A DNA stretch of 64,000 nt from NCBI GenBank assembly GCA_012719645.1, contig JAAXZX010000043.1, positions 62,001-126,000 of the forward strand, read 5' to 3'. The stretch's first letter is position 1. The number at the start of each line of letters is the position of its first letter. The position numbers and the translations under genes were made by a program. The DNA comes from Clostridiaceae bacterium (GTDB lineage: Bacteria; Bacillota; Clostridia; DSM-8532). Under the pieces are notes generated by a model. It made no database searches. It was given only the letters and a program-made list of their open reading frames with translations, and had not been told where the DNA came from. Shown one piece after another: positions 42,825 to 52,112 of this stretch.

Positions 42825-45536
42825 TCAGTTCTGCGCCGGTTCCTGCCCCTGGCTCAAACCGGGTTTCCGTGCGCCCACAACTCCAACCAGTATCGGCACC
42901 AGCAGGCTTATGCCCCCGGCAATAAGCCATTCGTTCAGCGCAAGGGCGGTGGTTCCGAAGATCGGTGAAAGGAATGGAAGATAGATTATCCCCAACAACA
43001 TGAGTACCGAGGATAATACTGCCAGGACCAGGTATTTGTTCGAAAGCACCGGAAGCTCAAACAGGCTCTTATGCTCCGATTTGCATTCAAATACGTGGAT
43101 GAGCTGGGACATTACCAGGGTCACCAGGGCTGCCGTCCTTGCGGCGGCAAGGTTTTTGCTCATGGTATTTACAATCATGAAGCTTGCAATGGTAGATAAA
43201 GCAATGAATACGCCTCTTGTCAGGATCATCCTTGCAAGCCCGTGTGAGAATATGCTTTCATCGGGGCTGCGGGGAGGTCGTTCCATGATGTCGGGCTCGC
43301 CCGGCTCCATTCCCAGGGCAATGGCGGGCAGGCCGTCGGTTGCCAGGTTCACTGCAAGCACCTGGGCCGGGAGGAGCGGTATGGGCAGGCCAATGAGCAT
43401 TGAGAGGAACATGGTGAGCACCTCTCCCACATTGCAGGAAAGAAGGTACCTGATAAACTTCCTTATATTTGAATAGATATTGCGGCCTTCTTCCACCGCG
43501 GCGACAATGCTGGAAAAATTGTCGTCCATCAGTATCATGGATGCAGCCTGCCTGGTCACATCGGTTCCGGATTTGCCCATAGCAATCCCTATGTCGGCAT
43601 CCTTTACTGCTGGCGCATCATTCACGCCATCCCCTGTCATTGCGACAATATTCCCGTTGTTTCTGATAGCTCTCACTATCCTCAGTTTATGCTTTGGGTA
43701 AACTCTTGCAAAAACAGTTGCTTTTCTGCAGGCCTCCTCCAGTTCCTGGTCCGACATCCTGTCTATCTCGCCGCCATTGACTACCAGGCCACCTTCCCTG
43801 TATATATCGAGGGCCTTGGCGATCGCTTCGGCTGTCTTTACATGGTCGCCGGTTATCATGACTGTCTTTATCCCGGCCCGCCTGCATTTGGCCACCGATT
43901 CAAAGGCTTCCTTCCTCGGAGGGTCGGTCATACCGGCCAGGCCGATAAAGACCAGTTGGGATTCCAGGTCGTCACGCCATAACTGGGACGGCTCAACGGT
44001 TCGATAGGCAAATGCCATGACCCGAAGTGCCCTGGAGGTCATGGCGCTGCATTCGTCCCTGAGCTTTTCCAGGTCTTCAGGGGTTATATCCCTCTCCCTG
44101 TCGGCGATCATTATTTTGGAGCATTTTTCCATGATGATTTCCGGGGCGCCTTTGGCAAACAGAAACAGTTCGCCGCTCCGGGACCTGCAGACGACCGACA
44201 TGAGTTTGCGGTCCGAATCGAAGGGTATTTCCCTTACCCTCCTGTAGGCACTGAAAACCGATTTCTTGTCAAACCCTGCGTCTATAGCGGCCCTTACCAG
44301 CGCAACCTCGGTGGGGTCGCCTTCTATATCAAGGCCAGCGTCACTGCTGTCCATGATCCGGGTATTGCCGCATAGCATCCCGATCTTGAGCAGCAGCTTC
44401 AGGCCTGTGGTCTTCTCCGCATGCACCTCCCTGCCCCGGCACCAGGCGCTGAACCTGCCGTTGCTGTCCTTGTGCAGCACATACGGGTTCTTGCCCGCAT
44501 AGGCTTCAACCACAGTCATCCTGTTCTCGGTGAGGGTTCCGGTTTTGTCCGAACAGATAACCGTGGCACAGCCAAGGGTCTCAACGGCGGGCAGACGCCT
44601 GATAAGGGCATTTTTCTGAACCATTCTCCTTACTCCGATGGCCAGGGCGATTGTCACAACAGCCGGCAATCCTTCCGGAACCGCCGCCACCGCAAGGCTG
44701 ATGCCGCCAAGAAGCATCTGGATTACAGGCTCTCCCCTGAGAATTCCCAAAAGCGCAACAATGGCGCAGATGACCAGGCATCCGGTAACCATGTACTCAC
44801 CGAGCTTTTCAAGCTTCTTCTGGAGTGGTGTTTCCTGGACGCCTGCTGTTTCCATCAATTCTGCAATTCTGCCCATCTCGGTTTCCATGCCGGTGGCCGT
44901 GACCAGGGCTTTTCCGGTTCCGCTGGTGATCATGCTGCCCATGTAAACCATATTCCGGGAAGCAATGCCTGCCAGGCTGGCGTTTACCTGGTCTGTCCGC
45001 GATTTGGCAACCGGGATGGACTCACCGGTAAGCATGGACTCATCCGAATACAGGTTGTTGGCTTCCAGCAGGACAGCATCAGCGGGGACACGGTTCCCGG
45101 CCTCCAGGACGACCAGATCCCCGGGGACTACCTCTTCGGCAGGAATATCCCGTATAACCCCGTCCCTGACCACCCTGGCATGGGGCGCAGCCAGGCTCAT
45201 GAGGGCCTCCATGGCTTTTTCGGTCCTCATTTCCTGGATGAAACCCATGAGTCCGTTCAATATGATGATGGTCAGGATTGCTATGGCTTCACTGTTTTCA
45301 CCCATGGTAAACGATATGATAGAGGATGCTATTAGAATAATAATCATAAGGTCTGTGAACTGGGAAAACAGGATTTTGAGCCACCCATGGCGTTTTGCGG
45401 ATTTCAGCGCATTTCTTCCATGGATCTCCAGCCTTTTCCGGGCTTCCTCTCCAGTCAGGCCGCATACGGCATTTTTGCTATTGTCCGTTAGGGGGAGCTG
45501 CCTTTGCGCTTCCACACCATCACTCCTCGGGTACAT
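42825..45536 (-). CDS. Ca2+-type P-type ATPase (P2 family)
   Basis: A 903-residue cation pump with an N-terminal cation-ATPase domain (LTGEEARKRLEIHGRNAL) and about ten membrane helices. The actuator motif is MLTGES, the phosphorylated Asp is in ICSDKTGTLTENRM and the hinge is TGDGVNDAPAVKDADIG. The helix-4 sequence AVPEGLPAVVTIALAIG is typical of SERCA/PMCA-like Ca2+ or Mn2+ pumps. The ATG at 45536 has GGAGG ten bases upstream; an in-frame start 17 codons earlier lacks one. It is monocistronic and divergent from ytaF. Confidence 0.92.
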   Translation of the reverse strand: MYPRSDGVEAQRQLPLTDNSKNAVCGLTGEEARKRLEIHGRNALKSAKRHGWLKILFSQFTDLMIIILIASSIISFTMGENSEAIAILTIIILNGLMGFIQEMRTEKAMEALMSLAAPHARVVRDGVIRDIPAEEVVPGDLVVLEAGNRVPADAVLLEANNLYSDESMLTGESIPVAKSRTDQVNASLAGIASRNMVYMGSMITSGTGKALVTATGMETEMGRIAELMETAGVQETPLQKKLEKLGEYMVTGCLVICAIVALLGILRGEPVIQMLLGGISLAVAAVPEGLPAVVTIALAIGVRRMVQKNALIRRLPAVETLGCATVICSDKTGTLTENRMTVVEAYAGKNPYVLHKDSNGRFSAWCRGREVHAEKTTGLKLLLKIGMLCGNTRIMDSSDAGLDIEGDPTEVALVRAAIDAGFDKKSVFSAYRRVREIPFDSDRKLMSVVCRSRSGELFLFAKGAPEIIMEKCSKIMIADRERDITPEDLEKLRDECSAMTSRALRVMAFAYRTVEPSQLWRDDLESQLVFIGLAGMTDPPRKEAFESVAKCRRAGIKTVMITGDHVKTAEAIAKALDIYREGGLVVNGGEIDRMSDQELEEACRKATVFARVYPKHKLRIVRAIRNNGNIVAMTGDGVNDAPAVKDADIGIAMGKSGTDVTRQAASMILMDDNFSSIVAAVEEGRNIYSNIRKFIRYLLSCNVGEVLTMFLSMLIGLPIPLLPAQVLAVNLATDGLPAIALGMEPGEPDIMERPPRSPDESIFSHGLARMILTRGVFIALSTIASFMIVNTMSKNLAAARTAALVTLVMSQLIHVFECKSEHKSLFELPVLSNKYLVLAVLSSVLMLLGIIYLPFLSPIFGTTALALNEWLIAGGISLLVPILVGVVGARKPGLSQGQEPAQN

Positions 45537-45665
45537 TGCAATGGGTCCTCCAGGCGGGACAATGTATCCTATGCTGTTTCCAGCCATAATAGTACAGGCT
45601 ATGGCTTAACTGCAAACAGCCGGGCTGCATATCATGGAAAGAGAGCTTCACGGGAGCGCCGTTTT

Positions 45666-46313
45666 ATGTGGATACTGATAATGACCCTTATTTCGAGTTT
45701 TGACTGTGTCCTGGCGGGCATGTCCTATTCCGCCAGGGGAATCCGGATCCCGCTGGTCTCGAAGCTCCTTGTTTTTATAACTGCCCTGGCCGTCGGCTGC
45801 CTTACCGAACTGGTTTCGGTATCACTGACCAGGCTCATTCCTGCAGGTCTTGCGGAGGTCCTGGGACAGGTCGTCCTTGCCATGATGGGATTGTTCATGC
45901 TGTTTTCGGCCATATTGGACAGAAAACCGAAGCATAAAAAAAAGAGCCTTCCGGAACATCAATCGCCAAGAACGCTCTTCAAGCTCGTTTTAAAATCGGC
46001 CGGCATCACCATCCAGGTTCTTAAACATCCATCCGAAGCCGACATAGACCAGTCAGGCCGGATAGACCCATTGGAATCCATCCTGCTGTCCATCGCACTT
46101 ACGTTGGACTCGGTGGGTTTAATCCTGTGCAGCGCCCTGATCGGCCAGAATACGATCCTTTTCCCGGTTGCACTGAGCATCGGGCAGCTTGCCGGGCTCA
46201 TCGCAGGAGGCAAGCTGGGATACTGGCTTGCCGGAAAAGCCCCTTCCCCATTGGCCAGATACCTGCCATCTCTTATCCTGATCCTTATGGCGGGAATCGG
46301 GCTTATTCGATAA
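45666..46313 (+). CDS. ytaF: YtaF-type sporulation membrane protein
   Basis: A 215-residue protein with six membrane helices in two groups of three, separated by a hydrophilic middle (about residues 82-135, with [14 protein letters not shown]). It resembles YtaF/MntP-like proteins: helix 1 begins [19 protein letters not shown] and the second half repeats it as [15 protein letters not shown], with Asp residues in the membrane that could handle a divalent cation. In Bacilli it is annotated as a sporulation protein. GGGAGC lies about nine bases before the ATG. Its end overlaps the end of the exonuclease gene by 11 bases on the opposite strand. Confidence 0.82.
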   Translation: MWILIMTLISSFDCVLAGMSYSARGIRIPLVSKLLVFITALAVGCLTELVSVSLTRLIPAGLAEVLGQVVLAMMGLFMLFSAILDRKPKHKKKSLPEHQSPRTLFKLVLKSAGITIQVLKHPSEADIDQSGRIDPLESILLSIALTLDSVGLILCSALIGQNTILFPVALSIGQLAGLIAGGKLGYWLAGKAPSPLARYLPSLILILMAGIGLIR

Positions 46314-47058
46314 TCAGTTCAACGGGACAATGGTCCGAGCCGTAGACATCGGATAATATGGCAGCGTCCACAAGCCTTGGCTTGAACCTTTCCGAAACGC
46401 AGAAATAGTCGATGCGCCATCCCACATTCTTTTCCCTTGCGTTGAACATATATGACCACCAGGTATAGGCGTCGGTCTTATCGGGATAAAAATATCGGAA
46501 GGTATCTATGAACCCTGACTCCAGGAGCAGGGTCATCTTGCTTCGCTCCTCAGGTGTGAAGCCCGCGTTGTTCACATTGGATTTGGGATTCTTTATATCG
46601 ATCTCCCTATGGGCAACATTCAGGTCCCCGCAGAAAATAACAGGCTTATGGGTATCCAGCGACAAAAGATAGTTCCTCATGTCATCCTCCCATATCATCC
46701 TGTAAGGAAGCCTTACCAGGCCTCTCTGGGAATTGGGAGTATAGATGTTCACCAGGTAGTAATCTTTATACTCGAGGGTGATCACCCTTCCTTCCCGGTC
46801 ATGAGCCTCTATTCCCATGCCGTATGATACCTTGAGAGGCTGGATCCTCGTGAAGACAGCGGTTCCCGAATAGCCCTTCTTCTCGGCATAGTTGAAGTAA
46901 AGGGTATATCCCTCCAGTTCCAGGTCAAGCTGTCCCTCGCTCAGCTTGGTTTCCTGCAGGCATAGTATATCGGGCGACCTGCTGTCGAGGAAGTCAAAAA
47001 AACCCTTGCCTATCGCTGCCCGCAAACCATTTACATTCCATGAAACCAGCCTTGTCAT
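46303..47058 (-). CDS. xth: exodeoxyribonuclease III / AP endonuclease
   Basis: A 251-residue base-excision-repair enzyme of the ExoIII family. Catalytic residues are visible in [10 protein letters not shown] (Asn), LCLQETKLS (metal-binding Glu), NIYTPNS (Tyr), FCGDLNVAH (Asp, Asn) and GSDHCPVEL (Asp-His). AGAAGG lies ten bases before the ATG at 47058; an ATG two codons earlier is nearly on top of that site. It lies 24 bases downstream of the MutS-like gene on the same strand, so the two are probably cotranscribed. Confidence 0.93.
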   Translation of the reverse strand: MTRLVSWNVNGLRAAIGKGFFDFLDSRSPDILCLQETKLSEGQLDLELEGYTLYFNYAEKKGYSGTAVFTRIQPLKVSYGMGIEAHDREGRVITLEYKDYYLVNIYTPNSQRGLVRLPYRMIWEDDMRNYLLSLDTHKPVIFCGDLNVAHREIDIKNPKSNVNNAGFTPEERSKMTLLLESGFIDTFRYFYPDKTDAYTWWSYMFNAREKNVGWRIDYFCVSERFKPRLVDAAILSDVYGSDHCPVELIIE

Positions 47059-47082
47059 ATCCATCCATCCTTCTGGAAATAT

Positions 47083-48771
47083 TCAGCCCTCTTCGATCCT
47101 GTCCCATTGCCTTGCGGCTTCAAAACGGGCAACCGCGTCCATGCATTCGGACACAATCCCTTGATCAAAACCCATGATTCTCAGAAGCTTTATGGCATTC
47201 CTGGTGGCAGCCCGTCCCTCCCTGAGCCGGTAATCAAAGCTGACCTCGCTGTCGGTAACGGTCTCCTCGAAATGCTTATTCTCGAATATCCCATCAAGTA
47301 TATCGGCAAGCTCCTGGTCGTGGGTAGCCGCCATAAGGCAGACATTTTCACGGGCAAGTGAATACAGGACCCTTGACGATGCCGCGATCCTCTCTATGGT
47401 ATTGGTTCCCCTAAGGACCTCATCCACGACGCACAGGCACCTAATATCCGGGTTAACGGCAGAAAAGATCCTCTTTAAGGATTTTATCTCGGCAATGAAA
47501 TAACTCTCGCCATCAATAACGCTGTCCCTAAGCGCCATGGAGGTTATGGGAAAAAGCGGAACCGATGTCCAGCTTTCGGCCAGGCATGTGCCGGTGGTAT
47601 GAGCCAAAAGGGTATTGATGGCAACTGTCTTAAGGTATGTGGATTTACCCGACGCATTGGAGCCCGTGACCAGGACAGGTTTTTTCAGCAGGACAGGGTT
47701 TCCTACACAGTTTTTGACCATGGGATGCCTGACGTTCAACGCATCAATGCTGTGCATGCTTTGGTCATGCTCCCATGCGATCTTCGGGACGCACCATTCC
47801 TCCAGCGTCTTTCTGTACGAAGCGATGCATATGGTGGCATCCAAAAGGCCAATGAGCCCGAACAACCGGGCAAATTCGTCAACCTTTTGCCTGAGCAGAA
47901 GAACCGACGCCTGGTAGCTCCATATGTCTATCAGGAAAATCATCTTGGGAATAGTCGTGGGATCGTCGATGACTTCCTTGTTTATAAAAAAACTTGGGGA
48001 ACCCCTCCTGGCAACCTCCCTGAGGCTCCCTAAAAGCTCGTCAAGCCGGGAAGTCACGTCGGGGATGCCCTGGATATCAAGCCCGGCTATCCTGTCTGCA
48101 AGGGATATTATCGCTACGGCAGAATTAACGATGGATATCTTTGAATCAATTTCCTTTATGGCCTTTTCGTGATACAGGACATTTAACCCTATGGAAAGGA
48201 TCAGCAACAGCATACCCAAACCCACATTCACAAATATCACAGGCAAGGTTAAAAAGGGAATGAAGGTAAGCAGTTTGAACCAGTTCCCCCTCCTGAGCTG
48301 CAGACGGTCGGTATCGCCCACCAGTGTTGAGGCGCCCTTATCCCTGTACTTGCCGAACCTCTCCAGGTGCATCTGTACCCTTTCCCTGACCTCCGGGTTC
48401 TCTTCCCAGTATTGGATGAGCCGGAGCCTGTCCTCCATGCTTTCCCTGTCATACAGAGGTGTCCTTAAGAGGGAATAGAGGACTTCGTCCCCCATTGAGG
48501 AATGGGTGCTGTTAATCAGGGTGTAGAACCTGTCCATATCAAGGTCGTTCCAGGTGGTGTCGTCGATGACGTACCGGGCGTTCTTTTTCCCATACTCCCT
48601 GAAAAAGGTTGCAACGCGCCTGAAATCAAAGTCGTCAGGGTTGTTGTCGGGAAGTTTGCCCCACTGTTCCCTCAGGCGTTTCAGTGTCCTTTCATCTCTT
48701 TTGCTCCTTTTGATCAGGAAGCTTATAAGCATGAATATTCCGAATATGGCCGCTGCGAATATGAAATCCAA
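47083..48771 (-). CDS. membrane-anchored MutS-like ATPase
   Basis: A 562-residue protein. The first ~20 residues are a membrane helix (FIFAAAIFGIFMLISFLIK), with two more helices near residues 170-210 (FIPFLTLPVIFVNVGLGML). The C-terminal ~200 residues are a MutS-type ATPase: Walker A VTGSNASGKSTYLKT, Walker B VVDEVLRGTNT and MAATHDQELA. The mismatch-recognition and connector domains of true MutS are missing. The start is TTG at 48771 with GGAGGGG nine bases upstream; longer frames run into the promoter region. It is upstream of the exonuclease III gene. A role in DNA or membrane processes cannot be assigned. Confidence 0.82.
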   Translation of the reverse strand: MDFIFAAAIFGIFMLISFLIKRSKRDERTLKRLREQWGKLPDNNPDDFDFRRVATFFREYGKKNARYVIDDTTWNDLDMDRFYTLINSTHSSMGDEVLYSLLRTPLYDRESMEDRLRLIQYWEENPEVRERVQMHLERFGKYRDKGASTLVGDTDRLQLRRGNWFKLLTFIPFLTLPVIFVNVGLGMLLLILSIGLNVLYHEKAIKEIDSKISIVNSAVAIISLADRIAGLDIQGIPDVTSRLDELLGSLREVARRGSPSFFINKEVIDDPTTIPKMIFLIDIWSYQASVLLLRQKVDEFARLFGLIGLLDATICIASYRKTLEEWCVPKIAWEHDQSMHSIDALNVRHPMVKNCVGNPVLLKKPVLVTGSNASGKSTYLKTVAINTLLAHTTGTCLAESWTSVPLFPITSMALRDSVIDGESYFIAEIKSLKRIFSAVNPDIRCLCVVDEVLRGTNTIERIAASSRVLYSLARENVCLMAATHDQELADILDGIFENKHFEETVTDSEVSFDYRLREGRAATRNAIKLLRIMGFDQGIVSECMDAVARFEAARQWDRIEEG

Positions 48772-49037
48772 ACCTGTACCCCTCCATCCATTGGTTCTTT
48801 TTATTATATAATTCATTTGATCATAAGGAAAGGTCTGCCCGATCCATGATTTATCAGGCCTCGGGAAGCAGGCAGCAGGTCCGTAAGGCAAATAATGAAA
48901 GAAAATGTGCAAAATTTTTCCGGTTATATATGGACTAATCTTGAGTCTTTGGATATACTTCTCTGAGAGTATGCTGTTGCCTCTTTAAGGGCCCCGGCAT
49001 TCAAGAAGCTAAACCTAAAGTAGGGGGGAACATTTGT

Positions 49038-50429
49038 ATGCAGCGAAAAATCTATCATGTGGAAGAAAGGGTGCCTTTTCTCATGGGATTGCCCCTGAGC
49101 CTGCAGCACCTGTTCGCCATGTTCGGCGCGTCGGTGCTGGTACCCTTCCTTTTCAACAACGCGGCCCGGACCGATTATGTCATCAATGTGCTTAAGACCA
49201 CGATGGACAAGCTGACACCGGAACAGCTGGCACAGGTCAATTCCATCACTGTTATTGATCCGGCCCTGGTTCTCTTGATGAATGGTTTTGGCACGCTTCT
49301 CTACCTTTTCCTCTGCAAGGGAAAATCACCTGCTTTTCTTGGTTCAAGCTTTGCCTACCTGGCGCCGACCTTCGCCATAATCACAAGTTCCACACAATAT
49401 CAGGCAAATTTCTCGAAAGCACTGGGCGGTTTTGTCGTTTCCGGTGTTATTTTTTGCCTGGTAGCCATCCTGATCAAGCTGGTAGGCACCAAATGGATCG
49501 ATATAGTGCTGCCGCCCGCGGCCATGGGACCCATCGTGGCGCTTATCGGTCTTGAACTCGCAGGCACGGCGGCAGGCAATGCCGGATTGCTTCCCGACGG
49601 CAGCGGCCGGTTCTACTGGCCAAATGTGGTCATCGCCCTGTTTACACTGGCGGTTGTCATACTGGGAACACTGCTGTTCAGGGGATTCCTGTCGGCAATA
49701 CCCGTACTGATAGCTGTGGTTGCCGGCTATGCCCTCGCTGCAATCCTTAATGTCAGCAACCCCGGAGTTATTAATTTCGATTCGGTAGCCGCGGAACCAT
49801 GGGCGAGACTTCCGGTATTCACAACGCCCACCTTTGATCTCAATGCAATACTTATCATCTTGCCGGCTACATTGGTTGTGGTTTCCGAGCATATCGGTCA
49901 TATCATAGTAACCAGCAAGATCGTGGACAGGGATCTTATAAAAGAGCCCGGGCTCACACGCTCCATGCTGGGCGACGGTCTTTCCACCGCCATCTCCGGC
50001 CTTGCAGGGTCCTGCCCGACCACCACTTATGGCGAGAACATGGGCGTCATGGCCATCACCAAGGTCTACAGCGTATGGGTTATTGGCGGTGCGGCTGTGA
50101 TATCAATCATTATGGCCTTCATAGGGAAACTGACCGGCATAATCAACAGCATACCCGGCGCTGTCATGGGCGGTATCAGCATCCTGCTCTTTGGAGTTAT
50201 CGCGGCATCAGGTATCAGGATGATAGTTGAGGCCAAGGTGGACTACAGCAAGTCCAAAAACCTCATACTAACAGCGGTCATCTTTATAGTCGGTCTCAGC
50301 GGCATGTCCATCAGGCTGGGAGAGGTGGACCTTACGGGAATGGCCCTCGCGGCTGTCATCGGTGTTGTGCTGAGCCTGCTGTTCTATGTGTTTGAAAAGC
50401 TTAAGCTCACCAATGACGCGGAAGAATAG
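49038..50429 (+). CDS. NCS2-family nucleobase permease (uracil permease)
   Basis: A 463-residue membrane protein with about 14 helices, importing uracil or xanthine with protons. Typical features are GLPLSLQHLFAMFGASVLVPFL at the N-terminus (family motif QHLxAMFG), ALIGLELAG, VVVSEHIGH (substrate-binding Glu and His) and SCPTTTYGENMG (helix 10 motif). GGGGGG lies about ten bases before the ATG. The 266 bases upstream are shared with the divergent MutS-like gene. I saw no clear PyrR site or purine riboswitch there. UraA rather than xanthine permease is favoured by SEHIGH. Confidence 0.9.
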   Translation: MQRKIYHVEERVPFLMGLPLSLQHLFAMFGASVLVPFLFNNAARTDYVINVLKTTMDKLTPEQLAQVNSITVIDPALVLLMNGFGTLLYLFLCKGKSPAFLGSSFAYLAPTFAIITSSTQYQANFSKALGGFVVSGVIFCLVAILIKLVGTKWIDIVLPPAAMGPIVALIGLELAGTAAGNAGLLPDGSGRFYWPNVVIALFTLAVVILGTLLFRGFLSAIPVLIAVVAGYALAAILNVSNPGVINFDSVAAEPWARLPVFTTPTFDLNAILIILPATLVVVSEHIGHIIVTSKIVDRDLIKEPGLTRSMLGDGLSTAISGLAGSCPTTTYGENMGVMAITKVYSVWVIGGAAVISIIMAFIGKLTGIINSIPGAVMGGISILLFGVIAASGIRMIVEAKVDYSKSKNLILTAVIFIVGLSGMSIRLGEVDLTGMALAAVIGVVLSLLFYVFEKLKLTNDAEE

Positions 50430-50459
50430 CGGAAACATATAACATATATTTCAGTATTC

Positions 50460-50488
50460 AAGCCGCCGGCGCACGCCGGCGGCTTTTT
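50460..50488 (+). terminator. intrinsic terminator of the uracil permease gene
   Basis: AAGCCGCCGGC (50460-50470) pairs with its exact complement (50475-50485), loop of four, followed by a T-run. Confidence 0.9.
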
Positions 50489-50505
50489 GTCATAACGGGG
50501 ATCTG

Positions 50506-50874
50506 CTATTCCTTGTCCTTCTTCATCTGCTCCTTCATTGTCTTCGCAGCACGGCTGATCAATAGCATGGGATAGATGGAAAGGCCTATGACCATCAGGG
50601 TTATGAGAAAAAGCGTCATAATTGTTTTACCGGTTTTGGATGCGTGGGAACCCTGGTTTGACGATGTGTTATTCCTGACGCCGTCCGCAGGCTCTTCCAC
50701 CTTATTATCGTTCTGAGATGACATCGCAGCTACAGCCAGATTTCCCGGACCATGCCCGGAGATCACAGTTTCGCCCATAACCGCTCCGGCATGGAATTCC
50801 ATGGCCTGGCTCGCGCTAATACACAGGAAAGTGAATAAACCCACTGATAATATGAATAACGCTGTCCTTTTCAT
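50506..50874 (-). CDS. small membrane protein with signal peptide, unknown
   Basis: A 122-residue protein: a signal peptide (about 1-22, ALFILSVGLFTFLCISASQA), a polar middle with Asn/Ser-rich low complexity, and a C-terminal membrane helix (about 80-105, TIMTLFLITLMVIGLSIYPM) with a charged tail (TMKEQMKKDKE). GGAGG lies seven bases before the ATG at 50874. I recognise no family. It converges with the uracil permease, sharing the terminator region. Confidence 0.6.
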   Translation of the reverse strand: MKRTALFILSVGLFTFLCISASQAMEFHAGAVMGETVISGHGPGNLAVAAMSSQNDNKVEEPADGVRNNTSSNQGSHASKTGKTIMTLFLITLMVIGLSIYPMLLISRAAKTMKEQMKKDKE

Positions 50875-50954
50875 TAATTGTTCCTCCCGGCGGCACAGGT
50901 TCGTCTTCCAACAGCCCGCATTTGCAACTTCCGGCATCGGTTTTTATGATTGAT

Positions 50955-51287
50955 CTTTCGGACTGTTTTCTTGCAACCGCCTAGTATTATAACAAATCTT
51001 TGGGACCGCTACTTCTACTATCCCCCTGAGTTTTTAAAGGATTATATCCTGGATAAGACCCTTGAAACACAAAAGCTGTTTCTTGAGCGAATCACCATGC
51101 TCTTTGAGGAAGGCATCCGGAAGGGCGAGGTGAAAAGGCAGCCTTCGCGGAACCTTGCCCTGGCGTTTTATTACCTGATGATCGGGCTTTCCATGTCGGT
51201 AAAGCTCTATGACAAAACCGAACTGGAACGTGTCCCCTGACCCAGGAACAGATGAAAGAGATCGATAGCCTGCTTGCCTCTGTCTGA
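50955..51287 (+). pseudogene. remnant of a TetR-family regulator (C-terminal part, frameshifted)
   Basis: From about 50998 the plus strand encodes a stretch (LWDRYFYYPPEFLKDYI, then KLFLERITMLFEEGIRKGEV and FYYLMIGLSMSVKLYDKTE) that looks like the ligand-binding part of a TetR-family protein. There is no DNA-binding domain before it and no ribosome site. At about 51230 the frame meets a stop. Switching frame continues the protein sensibly as PLTQEQMKEIDSLLASV to a stop at 51287. Truncation plus a frameshift indicates a dead gene. Confidence 0.6.
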
Positions 51288-51330
51288 GGTTCCGGCGGGA
51301 AACTTTTTGCCGCGAAATGCCCCTGACAGC

Positions 51331-51360
51331 TTGACAGGACAAGGGCATTCACGGTATATT
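51331..51360 (+). promoter_or_regulatory. promoter of the tryptophan-transport operon
   Basis: TTGACA (51331-51336), 18-base spacer, TATATT (51355-51360). Transcription would start near 51367, at the very beginning of the NAG repeats. Confidence 0.75.
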
Positions 51361-51365
51361 ATTTA

Positions 51366-51407
51366 AAGCAGAGATGAGATGAGAATAGAGAGACGAGATG
51401 AGAAGAG
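51366..51407 (+). promoter_or_regulatory. candidate TRAP (MtrB) binding site: nine NAG triplets
   Basis: Triplets AAG (51366), GAG (51371), GAG (51376), GAG (51381), TAG (51386), GAG (51390), GAG (51395), GAG (51400) and GAG (51405) follow each other with two-base spacers, except one spacer of one base. TRAP binds 9-11 (G/U)AG triplets spaced by two or three bases. A terminator and a TrpP-like transporter gene follow. The mtrB gene is not in the window, so the assignment rests on pattern and context. Confidence 0.65.
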
Positions 51408-51434
51408 GCTAATGGCTGAATGATGGTACATATC

Positions 51435-51462
51435 ATGGTCAGGTGTCTCCTGGCCGTTTTTA
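51435..51462 (+). terminator. leader terminator (attenuator) before the TrpP-like gene
   Basis: ATGGTCAGG (51435-51443) pairs with CCTGGCCGT (51449-51457) with two U-G pairs and a five-base loop, then a T-run. It lies between the promoter and the first gene, as expected of an attenuator. GAGAC in the NAG region (51390-51394) could pair with GTCTC (51445-51449) in a competing structure. Confidence 0.65.
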
Positions 51463-51521
51463 TTTGGCGCCATTCCTTTCATCACACCTCTGCGAAAATC
51501 AAATTCAAGGAGGTTTTTTTC

Positions 51522-52112
51522 ATGTCACAGGAAACCATGCGCAAAAGGACTATCCAAAACAAATCAAGGAAAGGCATGTCGGTAACCGATATCCTCCTGG
51601 TGGGCGTGCTGCTTGCAGCGGGCGCGGTTCTTAAGTTTTTCGTGGGAGCCTTTTTCACAGCAGGGATGAAACCCAATTTCATAATTGCCATGTATTGCCT
51701 GGCTATCCTGCTGATCAGGCCCCGCCTGTATGAGGCCCTTATTATAGGCATCCTGGCAGGCGTAATATCCCAGTTCTTCCCCGGAACACCATACCTGAAC
51801 CTGATAAGCGAGCCCGTAGGAGCAGTTGTTATGTATTTTCTGATGCAGGTTCCCATCAGAATGGAGATAGGCAAAATTACCTTCAAGCCTGTTTTCGCCA
51901 CCTTTATCGCGACGCTGTGCAGCGGTTTTTCCTTCCTTGGCACCCTTTATCTTTTGTTCTACGCCGGGGCCAATGTTTCGGCCATGCCTGTAGCCGTATT
52001 TTTAGGCATTATTCTGGGCACAGCGACAATCAACTCGGTCATAGTCGAGGTATTGTATGTTCCGGTAAAGCTTGCCCTTGGAAGGAAGGTCACCAATGAT
52101 CCGGTTCAATGA
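51522..52112 (+). CDS. TrpP-like tryptophan transporter, ECF substrate-binding (S) component
   Basis: A 196-residue protein with five or six membrane helices. It matches the TrpP layout of Bacilli: LLAAGAVLKFFVGAFF, then GMKPNFIIAMY (the conserved M-K-P motif), IIGILAGVISQFFPG, and a C-terminal NSVIVEVLYVPVKLAL. AAGGAGG lies eight bases before the ATG at 51522; an earlier in-frame ATG overlaps the attenuator. It is followed without gaps by two ECF ATPases and a T component, which makes a complete dedicated ECF transporter. Tryptophan as substrate is inferred from the TrpP resemblance, the NAG-repeat leader and the indolepyruvate oxidoreductase downstream. Confidence 0.82.
   Translation: MSQETMRKRTIQNKSRKGMSVTDILLVGVLLAAGAVLKFFVGAFFTAGMKPNFIIAMYCLAILLIRPRLYEALIIGILAGVISQFFPGTPYLNLISEPVGAVVMYFLMQVPIRMEIGKITFKPVFATFIATLCSGFSFLGTLYLLFYAGANVSAMPVAVFLGIILGTATINSVIVEVLYVPVKLALGRKVTNDPVQ

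Noticed and set aside
51366-51407. The GAG-rich tract as a plain microsatellite.
   Set aside because: The period is five bases with varying spacer bases and a constant NAG, it starts at the predicted transcription start, and a terminator follows. A regulatory reading fits better.
51361-51521. A tryptophan T-box in front of the TrpP-like gene.
   Set aside because: No T-box sequence (GGTGG-type) and no stem I features; the leader is also too short.
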